A stretch of DNA of 64,000 bases. Source: Limnanthes douglasii subsp. nivea. Taxonomy: Eukaryota > Streptophyta > Magnoliopsida > Brassicales > Limnanthaceae. The stretch spans positions 200,221,273 to 200,285,272 of the forward strand of contig JAUPFV010000002.1 of assembly GCA_036936605.1 (NCBI GenBank), read 5' to 3'. Shown here piece by piece: positions 34,425-45,076 of this stretch; the stretch's first letter is position 1; every line of letters starts with the position of its first letter. A program made the position numbers and the translations under genes. The notes below the pieces were generated by a model. That model was not told the DNA's origin and did no database searches. It saw only the letters and a list, made by a program, of their open reading frames with translations.

Positions 34425-34637
34425 CAACAAACATTAACAATCATTGTCCACTCATCATATACTACCCTAATCCCACAAGGTAATAAAATCATAACCCAAT
34501 CCAGCAGGACCAATCATAGCTTTTAGAATACAGCTCCAGTCATCTGGATTAACATGTTGAGTGCGGGTGCGAAAGCAATCAATCACTCTCTTTTTTTTTT
34601 CTTTTTTTCGAGTTCTTACAACGTAAGAGCTACTGCA

Positions 34638-35200
34638 TTACTCGACATGGGCAACACTGATACAGCAAAACCATTTTTTCTGCTGCATGATAAAAAAAAC
34701 ATGGGAAGAGATCAATTTGAGATAGAGCCTACATAACAATTGTTTTTGTAATCCTCAAAACCAAATAAGCAAATGACACTAAAGGAAAGGAAAATGAAAA
34801 GGGTATGCTTTCACATAATACGATGTAGCTTCCAAAACTCCCTAAACAGATTACACATAAACTAAGTTCTTCATCGGAGATCCATCATCACGGATTATGC
34901 TTTATACGATTTACGATATCCACGTTAGTTCACAATTATTTAACACATGCCGTTTCTAGTTTGAGTAGTGGAATTGTTTCACAATCAAGCAATCAAAAGA
35001 AAGTACATTATGCAACTTACAGAATGAGGCTGCCCGAGGACAATTTCCTTTTTGTGTTTGTGACTATCTTTTGGAGGGGAATTTGCGTTGCCGACCTTTT
35101 TATCGTTTCTAGCCTTGTTGAAGATAACTGTATATCCGTCGGCAGAGGAAGGGTCGTTTACATTCCATTCGCCAAACTTGGGCAATGGTCGACCCTTTTC
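34638..35200 (-). pseudogene. Orphan NOI gene copy lacking exon 1 (copy A)
   Basis: Exon 2 (35021-35200) and exon 3 (34638-34682) of the NOI-domain gene are present with proper splice signals. Exon 2 differs from copy B by two synonymous changes only (Leu CTC/CTT, Pro CCC/CCA), and exon 3 is identical. The duplication junction at 35457/35458 lies inside intron 1, so exon 1 with the start codon and the promoter are missing. Upstream on the minus strand is now the unrelated left end of copy B. Unless transcription begins in that sequence it is a pseudogene; if it did, translation could begin at exon-2 codon ATG only by changes not seen here. Confidence 0.85.
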
Positions 35201-36374
35201 CTATTAACATGTATATTCACTAACAAAGTCAGAGTCTTTTCAGTTAAAAATTCTACAAAACCCCTTAGCCAAATGGTCTGTGAAATTGTTTACTGTATAC
35301 AGTCACTGATATGAAAATACGAAAACTATTTTCTAGAGAATTCAGAGAACACATCAAAATCTGTCGATTGAATCGCGCCAATAGTTTTCTAAACACTGAA
35401 ATTCGAAAACATTTTGACTAACCATGCAGAAGAGTAGTATAGAACAAAAGGTATGCAAACAAAGGACTAAATTTTGAACCTCATAAATAAAAACCAAATG
35501 AATACCTCAAGATAGAATAATCAACAACTTTCAAGTCTATGAAGATATACAAATCACAAACCAAGTTGAACTTTTAGGACGAAACCCCATAAGAAAACAT
35601 AAACTGTATAATAAGCTAAGAACTATATAATTTAACTATAGTGTTATATTTATATATCCATACATCCAAAAGAGCAAACAACCTCAGACATATTATCACC
35701 GATGAAAGATACACCATTGTACTAACGTAACTTTACTTTATTCCAATTAAAGAAAGATGCAACATACAAATATACACAAACCAAGAATCAAAAACTTTAT
35801 ATCATCTAAATAAACACAAAAAAATAAGTTAAACATTAAAAAATATATGTATAAATATTTTGTAGGATCATAAGGAATGGGTCAAATGGGTAACACATAT
35901 TAAAGAATTCCACATCGCTTAAGAGTAATGTGGGATTGTAACTCACTAAAAGTAATTTGGATTTTTTAATTCAAATGGGCTTATTATTAAGTCAGATGTA
36001 TTAAGTTTTTTTAAGTTATATTGGCTGAATTATTGAGTAGGTTGGATTACTAAGTGGGTCGAGATAGATAGTGGGTCAAATACTTGGTAAACATAAATAT
36101 TTATTTTTCAATTCGTTACCGCGTCCAGGTCATCATCCTACGTGGAAGTTGACATGGATGATCAAATGATATAGTTGGATTAAAAGAGTTGATTATGTCA
36201 TGAAAGACTAGATTATAGTATTTTTGGAAACGTGGGGGACAAGTATATTAAAAATGTAAACACGGAGGACTAAAGTAAGATAAGTTGGAAACAAATGGGT
36301 TAGCCATATTTTTCACCTGTTATCTTCCTTTTTTTCTCTTATATTCCATTGCTCTTAAAATCCAACATATTGAT

Positions 36375-37203
36375 AGTCTTCACAAAGCGGGGAAGTAACG
36401 AGTCTGAGTTTACCTCGGAGGAAGACAAATCGCAAATTTTAAAGGGGTTTTGTCAGAAAGTCAGCGATTTGGTCATGAGATGGGACGTAGCGAATCTCAA
36501 ATGACTTTTAAAGCACATGGTCTCATATAAAATGTAGATCAAGCTCAATATACTTTGTGTTGGCATAAAACATATAAATATAAACTAAGAAGCTCATGTA
36601 TAAGTTGTCACACCAAATGAAAGGGGGCAACTTTACCATAAATTGTATTTCAAATAGTAGAGAGCATAGCCAAATCAACTTAATCAAAAGATTGGCTAAG
36701 GTTCTATATTCTGACTTGGTCGATGAGCGAGCGATGATGTGTTGCTTCTTTGAAGACTATAAAATTATGGAGTCTCCAAGATAGACACAGTAATTCCCAA
36801 CAAAATTCCAAACAAAATATCATCATCATCGAGAGAAGGCCCAATCAACTTCGGAAAAACCTTACAGCCAGAGATGACAACTGAGTTTGATGTGAAGACC
36901 GAGTCATCTCAAATCAGATAAGCAACGAAGTAACCTTTTTAGCTTATTCCAGTGTACATGTGTAGGTTATTGTTGGAACACACTTAAATTATTGACCAAA
37001 AGGTAATATATAGCCTTGCATGAGTCAAATATTATAACGCGCCTAAAGTACTTATGTACTTTGTAGGTTGTATAAGAGGAAAACAATCAGCACTACAGAG
37101 CAGAGAGCCATCAACAATTGAATTACTTATGTATTTATGTAGTGTGAGGTATATACTAGCCAAAGTCACGATAAACCTTTATTCCAAAAATTAGAAGAGT
37201 GAC
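36375..37203 (-). pseudogene. Copia RNase H relic, copy B
   Basis: Collinear with 27600-28390: SSKKQHIIARSSTKSEY near 36730 on the minus strand, a CDN-containing stretch, and a PSHDQIADFLTK-like end near 36460. It is separated from its RT part by the LTR element at 37204-38418. A 62-codon plus-strand frame at 36596-36784 is antisense to it. Confidence 0.8.
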
Positions 37204-38418
37204 TGATGTAGCCCAGAAATTCCAAACAAAAACATTTTTAATTTTATTTTATTTTATTCAAATATCTTATGTATTTAAATCAAATCTAATTATATTAAGA
37301 TCTGATTTGCTTTTATTTTATTTTATTTTAAAATATTTATTTTATTTCCTTGTACTATAATTTAGGATTTTGAGAAGCTCTTTTATAAAGCCTTGTATGC
37401 CTTAATTTATTTTAAGTTTTTGGAATAATATATTTTTATCACTGAAAATTTCATTCTTTGTTACCCTTAGATTAGGGTATCATAATGTTACCCTTAAATT
37501 AGGGTTTCATCTATCGTTGCTTCTTCTTCAATTTCCGTCGTGTCATCAGTTTGGTATCAGAGCCTCAGTTCCTGCTATAGGGAAGCATGTTTCTAAAGCA
37601 TGATTTTTTTATTCAAGGTTTAAAGAAGAGAACAACACACGTGGTCATGAAGATCGGGAAGATCGTTTGAGTATGAGGGAACATACCAGCCGTTTCAATA
37701 ACGATCGTATTGATCAGTTGCTGAAGGAGTTTAAATTGGCTACCAATCGTCGAATCAAGGAGAAACTTTCTTATCGAGATGTTGTCTCAGGTTATGAAGA
37801 GGTTTTCGAAACCAATATTTTTCATAAAATGGACATGGGGTTTTGTTTTCAGGCTATGGAAAGGCTTTCGAAACTAATGTTTTTCATCAACTGGATGGCT
37901 TTAATGTTACTTCGAATAAGGAACACTCGAGAAATTTTTTTCTTATTCCGATAAGGTCAACAATTATAATTCCGAATGTAACGATTGAAAAAAAATAAAA
38001 TAAAATAATTTTGGTTGTTGATGGTAATGGTTCTTTGAATTTGAGGACGAATTCTTGTCAACTAGAGAATGATGATGTAGCCGAGAAAGTCCAAACAAAA
38101 ACCTTTTTAATTTTATTTTATTTTATTCAAATATCTTATGTATTTATATCAAATCTAATTATATTATATTATGATTTTATTTTATATTATTTTATTTTAA
38201 AATATTTATTTTATTTCCTTGTACTATAACTTAGGGTTTTGAGAAACTCTTTTATAAAGCCTCATATGCATTAAGTTATTTTAAGTTTTTGGAATGATAT
38301 ATTTTTTATCACTGAAAAATTCATTCTTTGTTACCCTTAGATTAGAGTTTTATCATGTTACACTTAAATTAGGGTTTTATCTATTGTTGCTTCTTCTTTA
38401 ATTTTCGTCGCGTTATCA
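37204..38418 (+). mobile_element. Small non-autonomous LTR retrotransposon, complete
   Basis: LTRs 37204-37548 and 38073-38418 both start TGATGTAGCC and end TCA. The primer-binding site TGGTATCAGAGC is at 37552. The 524-bp interior has one gag-like frame and ends with GAGGACGAATTCTTG..., a stretch typical of the end of plant gypsy elements before the 3' LTR. No protease or polymerase is present. It inserted in the minus-strand copia relic, splitting it between the YVDD and RNase H parts. The flanking 5-mers (gtgac, ctcac) do not match well, so no clean target duplication is claimed. LTR divergence of several percent suggests an old insertion predating the duplication. Confidence 0.88.
37667..37954 (+). 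CDS. Short gag-like ORF in the small LTR element
   Basis: A 95-codon frame starting at ATG 37667 (MSMREHTSRFNND) begins with a charged, Arg-rich head, then a KLATNRRIKEKLSYRDVV helical stretch, and becomes hydrophobic near its end. It probably continues an upstream frame (GEDREDRL). It resembles the head of a gypsy gag and is truncated, being far shorter than a normal gag of 300 or more residues. Function unlikely. Confidence 0.35.
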   Translation: MSMREHTSRFNNDRIDQLLKEFKLATNRRIKEKLSYRDVVSGYEEVFETNIFHKMDMGFCFQAMERLSKLMFFINWMALMLLRIRNTREIFFLFR

Positions 38419-39105
38419 CTCACCCATAGTCTTTATGTGAAAATGTTGAAAATATAGTTTGTTAATGAAGCTCTATAGGAAACTTCAATGGTTACATGTA
38501 ATTATTATATCATCAACATAAACTAAAATTAGTAAAGTAATTATTTTAGACATAAAGTAGAACATAGAGTATTCCACTCTTGATTTTCTAAAACCTTCAA
38601 TCGAGTGAAGTATCCATGAGTATAGAGTACCAAGCTCTTATAACTTTATTAATCCCATATAGAGCTTTATGAAGCTTGCGCACATGTGTAGGATTCATAG
38701 AACGTTTGAACCCTCATGGTTGAGTCATATAGATATCTTCATTTAGTAGCCCATTCAAAAATGCATGATACATATCAAGTTTCTTAACATTCCATTTTTT
38801 CGAGACAACAACTGTCAAAATCATCCTTATTGTAGAAGTTTTGATTACCAGGCTGAAGGTCATAGAGAAGTCAATTTCATGGGTTTAATAGAACCCATTG
38901 ACAACTAATATTACCTTATATCATTTAATAGACTCATCCAAATTATGTTTAAGGTTGTACACACACTTATAGCCTACGACATTTAGGCTAGAGGACCGAG
39001 AAACAATGGACCATGTCTTGTTTTTTATAAGGTCATTGTACTATTTCTGCATAGCTTGAACCCACTTAGAGTCCCCGAAAACCTCTAGAAAATTTAATAG
39101 TTTAT
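38419..39105 (-). pseudogene. Copia reverse transcriptase relic with YVDD, copy B
   Basis: Minus-strand order: an NVVGYKCVYNLKHN-like block and FSMTFSLVIKTSTIRMILT-like block (about 38870-39000), KKWNVKKLD and FLNGLLNEDIYMTQP (about 38720-38800), KLHKALYGI (about 38660), then YVDDIIIT, the RT catalytic box, at about 38495-38517. Frames are broken, but the identity as Ty1/copia RT is clear. In copy A the YVDD part is deleted. Confidence 0.85.
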
Positions 39106-42100
39106 ATCATGGAGTAGTAAAAAATGGTTGTAGTACCAATATAAGTAGTATTTGGAAATAAAGATATGTTTGCTCAATAAAAATTGAGTAAAGTATTTAA
39201 AGACTACAATAAAGAGGTTAGAATTCAGTTATATCTAGTGATGATAATCCATGAGATATTATTTATACATATCATAGAAGATTTTACAAAATGAACATTT
39301 AGACACTTATAAATTTCATTGTCACAATTTAGTTCTTTTCAATGCTTCAATTTCTAGTTCTTCTTAAGTTGATTCAATATAGAATTGATGCAAAATAAGA
39401 CTTTATTACAACTAAGGGAAATTCTAAATTATAAAAACAAATTATAAGAGCGTAAATATTAACACAGACTTCATGTTTTTCAATCTTAGTTAAGTTGAGA
39501 TAGGATTAATAAGTATTGTTCACATTAAACTTTAAACAAGAATAACAATTATTTAGTCTTGACAACGAAAAAGACTTACTATTTAAAAACAATATTATAA
39601 GGATTAATTATATTGCACAAAGTTTACAACTTTTGTTAGGCATAATCCATATTTCAATTTAAACATCTTTAAAATAATGTTGATTTATTATTATCTTATA
39701 CCTCTAAGAGATCTATTGTTATCTTATACCCCTTAAAGATTTTTTATGGATTGATACAACTCCAACCATCATATTTTCTTTTTATTGATAAGACACCTTA
39801 AACTATCAAAATTAAGCACTAATAAAACATCTTTATAGATAATAGTAATTTATTGTTATCTTTATACCTTTTAGAGATATTTGATGGATTACTACAGTTC
39901 CGATCATCACACTTTTCATTATTCAGAAGATAAATTAAATTTCTAAAATTAGGTAATGGTAAAAAAATCTTTATTGATAACGGTGGCTTATTGTCATCTT
40001 ATACTTCTTAGAGATATTTGACTGGATTGATACAATTTCAACCATCACACTTTCTTTTTGTTCAAAAGACACATTAAATTGTCAAAATTAAGTGATGGTA
40101 AAATATCTTTGTAGAAACTAGCAATTTATGTATATGAGATTTGTAAAATAAATTATATAGAGCGTTGAAGCCAACCATATTTGCTAAGGATTACAATAAA
40201 TTTATGTAATAATGCTATATATATAATAAATTGAAATACTCTCACAAATATATACATTTTTATCACAAATTCAGATCATATCTATGAGAAATAGATCAAC
40301 AAGCTAGTAAATAAGATGCTTCGAACCTATTAAGTATTCTAACTATTCATATATGTCATGGATACATCAAAGGAGAATATACCAAATAAAGAAAATCACG
40401 TACAAACAAAGTGATAAAACTCTTTAAAAAAATGTTAGGATGTTATTAGTAAAACGTTCATATTCATGTATAACTATACATATTTATTTTGTTCATAGAT
40501 ATCATTTAGTCCTAATATGAACATACTTCAATGTATATATAGTTCATTGGCAAGTCTAAATGTTTTTTAATATTTGTCCCTGGTGGTTGCCAGTGAAGGG
40601 AGGTATGACAATTTAGTGAATAATGTCATGATTCAATTTTAGTTTACATAGTGAAGATGTGTAGTAGTTCTTTATTAATAAAATTCATAGGTAGATGATT
40701 AGTTAAATTAGTACATTAAACCTTAAACATAGAAAAATCACTATTTAAGAAGTTTTTACATTTAATGACGACTAGTACAAGCAAAGCCCTACAGACCTAG
40801 TATTGTGTACTCGAGTCTGATACGATAATAATTATCTTCATTTGGAATACATTCTATTATATAACAATGCTTTTTTAAATCCACTACCAATTTATATGTG
40901 AGATTATACAATAATTTTAAACACTAATTTTGAGGATATATCATTTGGAGGGAAATATTTAGTGAACAAGATAGATTTTAGAGAAGAACTAAAATTGATT
41001 TGTTTAGATTCAAACCATAAGATATATTTATTCATTACATATCATCTATTGATTCCCCTTATTAAACAACATTCAAATTCTCACTTAGGATTAAACAATT
41101 ATAGTTGTTCATGAAGGACAATCTCAACATTCTCAATAAACTATGCACATTAGTACAGTTGCTTTTAGTTTTAACTTTTGTAATCTCATCAAGAGTTCTA
41201 CAAAAGTTATATAAAAATATTAGAAATATTATGATGTAAATGGATAATTCAGTTGAAGCTTCTATAAGATCACATTCGGATTTTTAATGTTTAATTGTTG
41301 ACTATTATAACAAAAATAAAAATTGATGTAAAATTATTCGGTTATGATATTCTGAAGGTCTTACAACAAATAGGTTTCATTCAATGTAAAAAAATTGACC
41401 TTTTGAGAGAGTATTTATTTCAGATTTTTCATATGACTCTTTTAAGATAGTCATTGTACATCTTGCACACTTCATAAATTAAGCTTCATTAAATGAATAT
41501 TAAGATCAAGTCTTTTTGAATAGTAACATTAAGAAAACTTTATATGTGTGTTACAACTCAATAACTCTATTAATTAAACATGTAATTTAGACCTGCGTAT
41601 TTTAGGAGAATAAAATATACAACACGCTTAATAACATCCAATAAAAGAAAAACATTCAATTCTTTATTATCAAATAAATAAGGATAAATCAAATAAAACA
41701 CACTATTTCCATTGAGTTGAGATTATAGTAAAGTAGAATTATTCATCTTTTTATTTTCACCTCGCTCTACTAAGATTTAACGCCCAAAGTCTATCATGAA
41801 TACAACATTCATATGCACATTTTTACATTAATGGATATTCAGATTGAGTGAGAGTGTTGTTTTGATTTTAGTTATGGTTCTTTTGGTTTTCAATTTAGTT
41901 TTGATATTGTATTATTATTTCAAATTGTACGCATATAATAATTTGAAAAATATAATAATTTAGTTTTGCTCTTATTCCTTGATATTGAGCGATCTCAATG
42001 CAATAATGTAGGACCAGTTGGAAGTTGACATGTGTTGATTACAATGATGTATCATACTCTCATGCTACCCTCGATGGGAAGTCATTATTCATTAAGGTGG

Positions 42101-42900
42101 TAGTTATCAATGCATTTATTGTAGAACCATTAGGAAAACTTAAGACATGGTTTGATCTCTTTGGTTCATTATTGACTATCATCTGATATGAATAGAAATT
42201 CAGACAACAATGCAAACAACAACGTTTCATAGTACATAATTCAGATGGATACGATTTAATACATATGAATGATCCAAATAGAAAATTATAAGGAAATTCT
42301 AAATTTAGAATGTCTCATTAAATACAAAATATTAAGACATATTGTTACCACTTACCAGTCCCATTAACTAATGTTGATTGTAATAACCCAAATAAAGATA
42401 AGCGAAATTATATTACATTAAACAAAAAAAAATAGGACTTATAAATAATTTACTGAATTATATTCGCTAAATATATATCTAAATAAACCTTCATTCAAAT
42501 AAACAATAGTTCAGTTAATCAGGAATGCTCTATCAATCTGCCGTTTTTCTCTTTCTAGTTTTCTTTAGCGACTCCATCAATATAATTTTCAGAAACAGTC
42601 TACTGGGCAACTAGTCTAATTGTAAAAAAAAAAAAAACATCACTCACGGGTCTCTATCCATCAAAGAAAACCATTGTCATTTAATACATCTCTATACATG
42701 TACGAATAATTAGCAACTTAGAATCTTTTTGTGATTCATAAAATCAAAAGTTATCAATTAGGAAGAGGCTACTGCAACGTTATTTAGGAAAATTGTGACT
42801 AAAACTTGATATAAGAGGGCTCCCATTTTCCGAACATAGATATGGCTTAAGAATTCCTTACAAAAACTCCATTTCACAGGCTAAATGGTAGAAGTATGCC
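39106..42900. other. AT-rich noncoding part of copy B
   Basis: Collinear with 29481-33780 apart from the indels noted for copy A. It includes the array at 39690-40115 and about 760 bp (about 40517-41277) not present in A. No gene was seen. Confidence 0.6.
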
Positions 42901-43259
42901 ATATATAAATTATAGGAAACTTTTATTATAAATCACACAGCAAAAAATTCACAGCACTCGTAAAAAAGAAAAAAAAACATGAAATACATTGACTGTAAGA
43001 GCGTAACTCTTACATCACCACACCAGGGTAACACCTCCAGACCCAGCAACAAACATTAACAATCATTGTTCACTCATCATATACTACCCTAATCCCACAA
43101 GGTAATAAAATCATAACCCAATCCAGCAGGACCAATCATAGCTTTTAGAATACAGCTCCAGTCATCTGGATTAACATGTTGAGTGCGGGTGCGAAAGCAA
43201 TCAATCACTCTCTTTTTTTTTTCTTTTTTTCGAGTTCTTACAACGTAAGAGCTACTGCA

Positions 43260-44591
43260 TTACTCGACATGGGCAACACTGATACAGCAAAACCATTTTT
43301 TCTGCTGCATGATAAAAAAAACATGGGAAGAGATCAATTTGAGATAGAGCCTACATAACAATTTTTTTTGTAATCCTCAAAACCAAATAAGCAAATGACA
43401 CTAAAGGAAAGGAAAATGAAAAGGGTATGCTTTCACATAATACGATGTAGCTTCCAAAACTCCCTAAACAGATTACACATAAACTAAGTTCTTCATCAGA
43501 GATGCATCTTCACGGATTATGCTTTATTCGATCAGATGTGTTACGATATCCCGTTAGTTCACAATATTTTAACACATACCATTTATAGTTTGAGCAGTGG
43601 AGTTGTTTCACAATCAAGAAATCGAAAGAAAGTGCATTATGCAACTTACAGAATGAGGCTGCCCAAGGACAATTTCCTTTTTGTGTTTGTGACTATCTTT
43701 TGGAGGGGAATTTGCGTTGCCGACCTTTTTATCGTTTCTAGCCTTGTTGAAGATAACTGTATATCCGTCGGCAGAGGAAGGGTCGTTTACATTCCATTCG
43801 CCAAACTTTGGCAATGGTCGACCCTTTTCCTATTAACATATATATTCACTAACAAAATCAGAGTCTTTTCAGTTTAAATATCTACAATCCCTTAGCCAAA
43901 TGGTCTGTGAAATTGTTTACTGTATACAGTCACTGATATGAAAATACGAAAACTATTTTCTAGAGAATTCAGAGAACACATCAAAATCTGTCAATTGAAT
44001 TGCGGCAACAGTTTTCTAAACACTGAAAATCTAAAACATTTTGACTAACCATGCAGAAGAGTAGTATAGAACAAAAGGTATGCATAACCAAATCAACAGG
44101 TTATCTAGCTACAAAACAGCTCGAATTTTGATCCATTTGAAACTACACAATAACACCAATGTACAACACAACCAGATTTTATAAGAACTCTGATTCATAA
44201 TAAATATCACATTCACTAGATGTTTTTATAAAATCCAATTGGCCACATGTATAATCGAATCAAGAAATCATGAAACTTGGTGGATTTAATGAATTACGAT
44301 AGCTTTGCTAGATGAAGATCATTAAAATAGGATAACGAATTAAGTTTCGATTCGACGAATGTGCGTTCGATTAATCACAAACAATAGAATTAATCCAATA
44401 ACAGAAAAGAAAAAACATCATCGTGAAGAAAAACAACAAATCAAGATCAATAATCGCATGAACAAGCGCTTTCAAAACAAAAGAAAACGAAAACAGGAAT
44501 TTAGAACAAATCCAAACATCAATACGAAGAAAATTGAAGATGATAAAGGGGAAATATGAATGTAAATGCGTGTAAGAGATCATACCGCCAT
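43260..44591 (-). CDS. NOI-domain (RIN4-like) short protein, three exons
   Basis: Exon 1 is 44586-44591 (ATGGCG), exon 2 is 43650-43829 and exon 3 is 43260-43304, all minus strand, with GT-AG introns of 756 and 345 bp. The 76-residue product starts MAEKGRPLPKFGEWNVNDPS and carries the NOI signature PKFGEW...GYTVIFNKARNDKK. In RIN4 this is the region cleaved by the bacterial protease AvrRpt2, and short NOI proteins are plant plasma-membrane proteins linked to immunity. It ends QKKWFCCISVAHVE, whose CC pair fits palmitoylation. Length is typical of short NOI proteins (about 70-80 residues). The exon 3 acceptor is GCAGCAG, a tandem (NAGNAG) site that could include or skip one Gln. Splicing is inferred from the sequence. 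The right edge of the 8.6-kb duplication cuts intron 1 at 44084. Confidence 0.92.
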
Positions 44592-44760
44592 AGGATTTGC
44601 TGGAGATTTGTGTTTGCGTTTCGCTTTTTTCCTGGTTTTGGACGATGATTGGGTGAGAGAGAAAGAGAAGAGAGCGGGAGAGGGATTCGGGCCAAATGGG
44701 CCTAAACACGTGGCGATATTGAAGTTGATACGAAGGAAGGAATGCTGTTAAAACCCACCT
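44592..44760 (-). promoter_or_regulatory. NOI gene promoter and 5' UTR
   Basis: Read on the minus strand, a G-box CACGTG (44707-44712) and two GGCCCA-type site II words (TGGGCC at 44697-44702 on plus, CGGGCC at 44688-44693) lie about 100-120 bp before the ATG, followed by a pyrimidine-rich CTCTCTTTCTCTCTC stretch (about 44655-44670). No TATA box is evident. This arrangement is common in broadly expressed plant genes. None of it is present next to the copy A exons. Confidence 0.55.
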
Positions 44761-45067
44761 AATTGTTGTTTCTCCCCCAAAATTCAGTTTTGGGGTAGTT
44801 GATGACAATACCTACCTACATTTAACCCATTTTCTAGTCTTATTCATTACAGTTCACAATGGTGACATTTAAATAGCTATTATGGAAAAACAATATCAAT
44901 ATCTGTCTGTACAATTCCACTTTTCACTCTGACATAGGAAACAACATTTGTATTATGGTTTGGTAAAATCTGATCATGATCATGTTCATGATGAGCACAC
45001 GAGTTTCTGGTCGTGTGGAATTGGCAAACGTGAGCGTACAAGTTTGTAGTAAGGTTTGTACGCCACT
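44761..45067. other. Intergenic between NOI gene and LINE
   Basis: AT-rich, with a palindromic TGATCATGATCATG near 44972; nothing coding. Minus frames entering from the NOI promoter are spurious. Confidence 0.4.
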
Positions 45068-45076
45068 TATTTTATT

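Larger units (their letters stand above)
26166..35457 (+). repeat. Tandem duplication, copy A (9.3 kb)
   Basis: Copy A runs head-to-tail with copy B (35458-44084). Collinear matches include 26169-26340 with 35461-35630, 27600-28390 with 36375-37203, 28915-30890 with 38526-40510, 30920-31200 with 41277-41570, 32000-33300 with 41580-42440 and 33380-35457 with 42510-44084. Copy A carries three insertions absent from B (26505-26930, 32659-32877, 33922-34424), a 137-bp internal duplication (32911-33184), and gaps of about 0.8 kb relative to B near 28914 and near 30905. It contains only exons 2 and 3 of the NOI gene. Confidence 0.95.
35458..44084 (+). repeat. Tandem duplication, copy B (8.6 kb)
   Basis: Second unit of the head-to-tail duplication. 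It starts with the sequence found at 26166 and ends at 44084, after which unique sequence (intron 1 and exon 1 of the NOI gene) continues. It keeps the complete small LTR element (37204-38418) and copia YVDD region lost from A, and lacks the MITE, SINE and TRIM found in A. At the A/B junction the last base of A (35457) matches 44084 and the first of B (35458) matches 26166, without visible microhomology. Confidence 0.95.

Noticed and set aside
34344..34736. Plus-strand ORFs of 60 codons near the TRIM and NOI exon 3
   Set aside because: One lies partly in the TRIM LTR, the other is antisense to NOI exon 3 and identical in copy B for that reason.
37199..38423. 5-bp target duplication of the small LTR element (gtgac/ctcac)
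   Set aside because: Only three of five bases agree, so it cannot be claimed.
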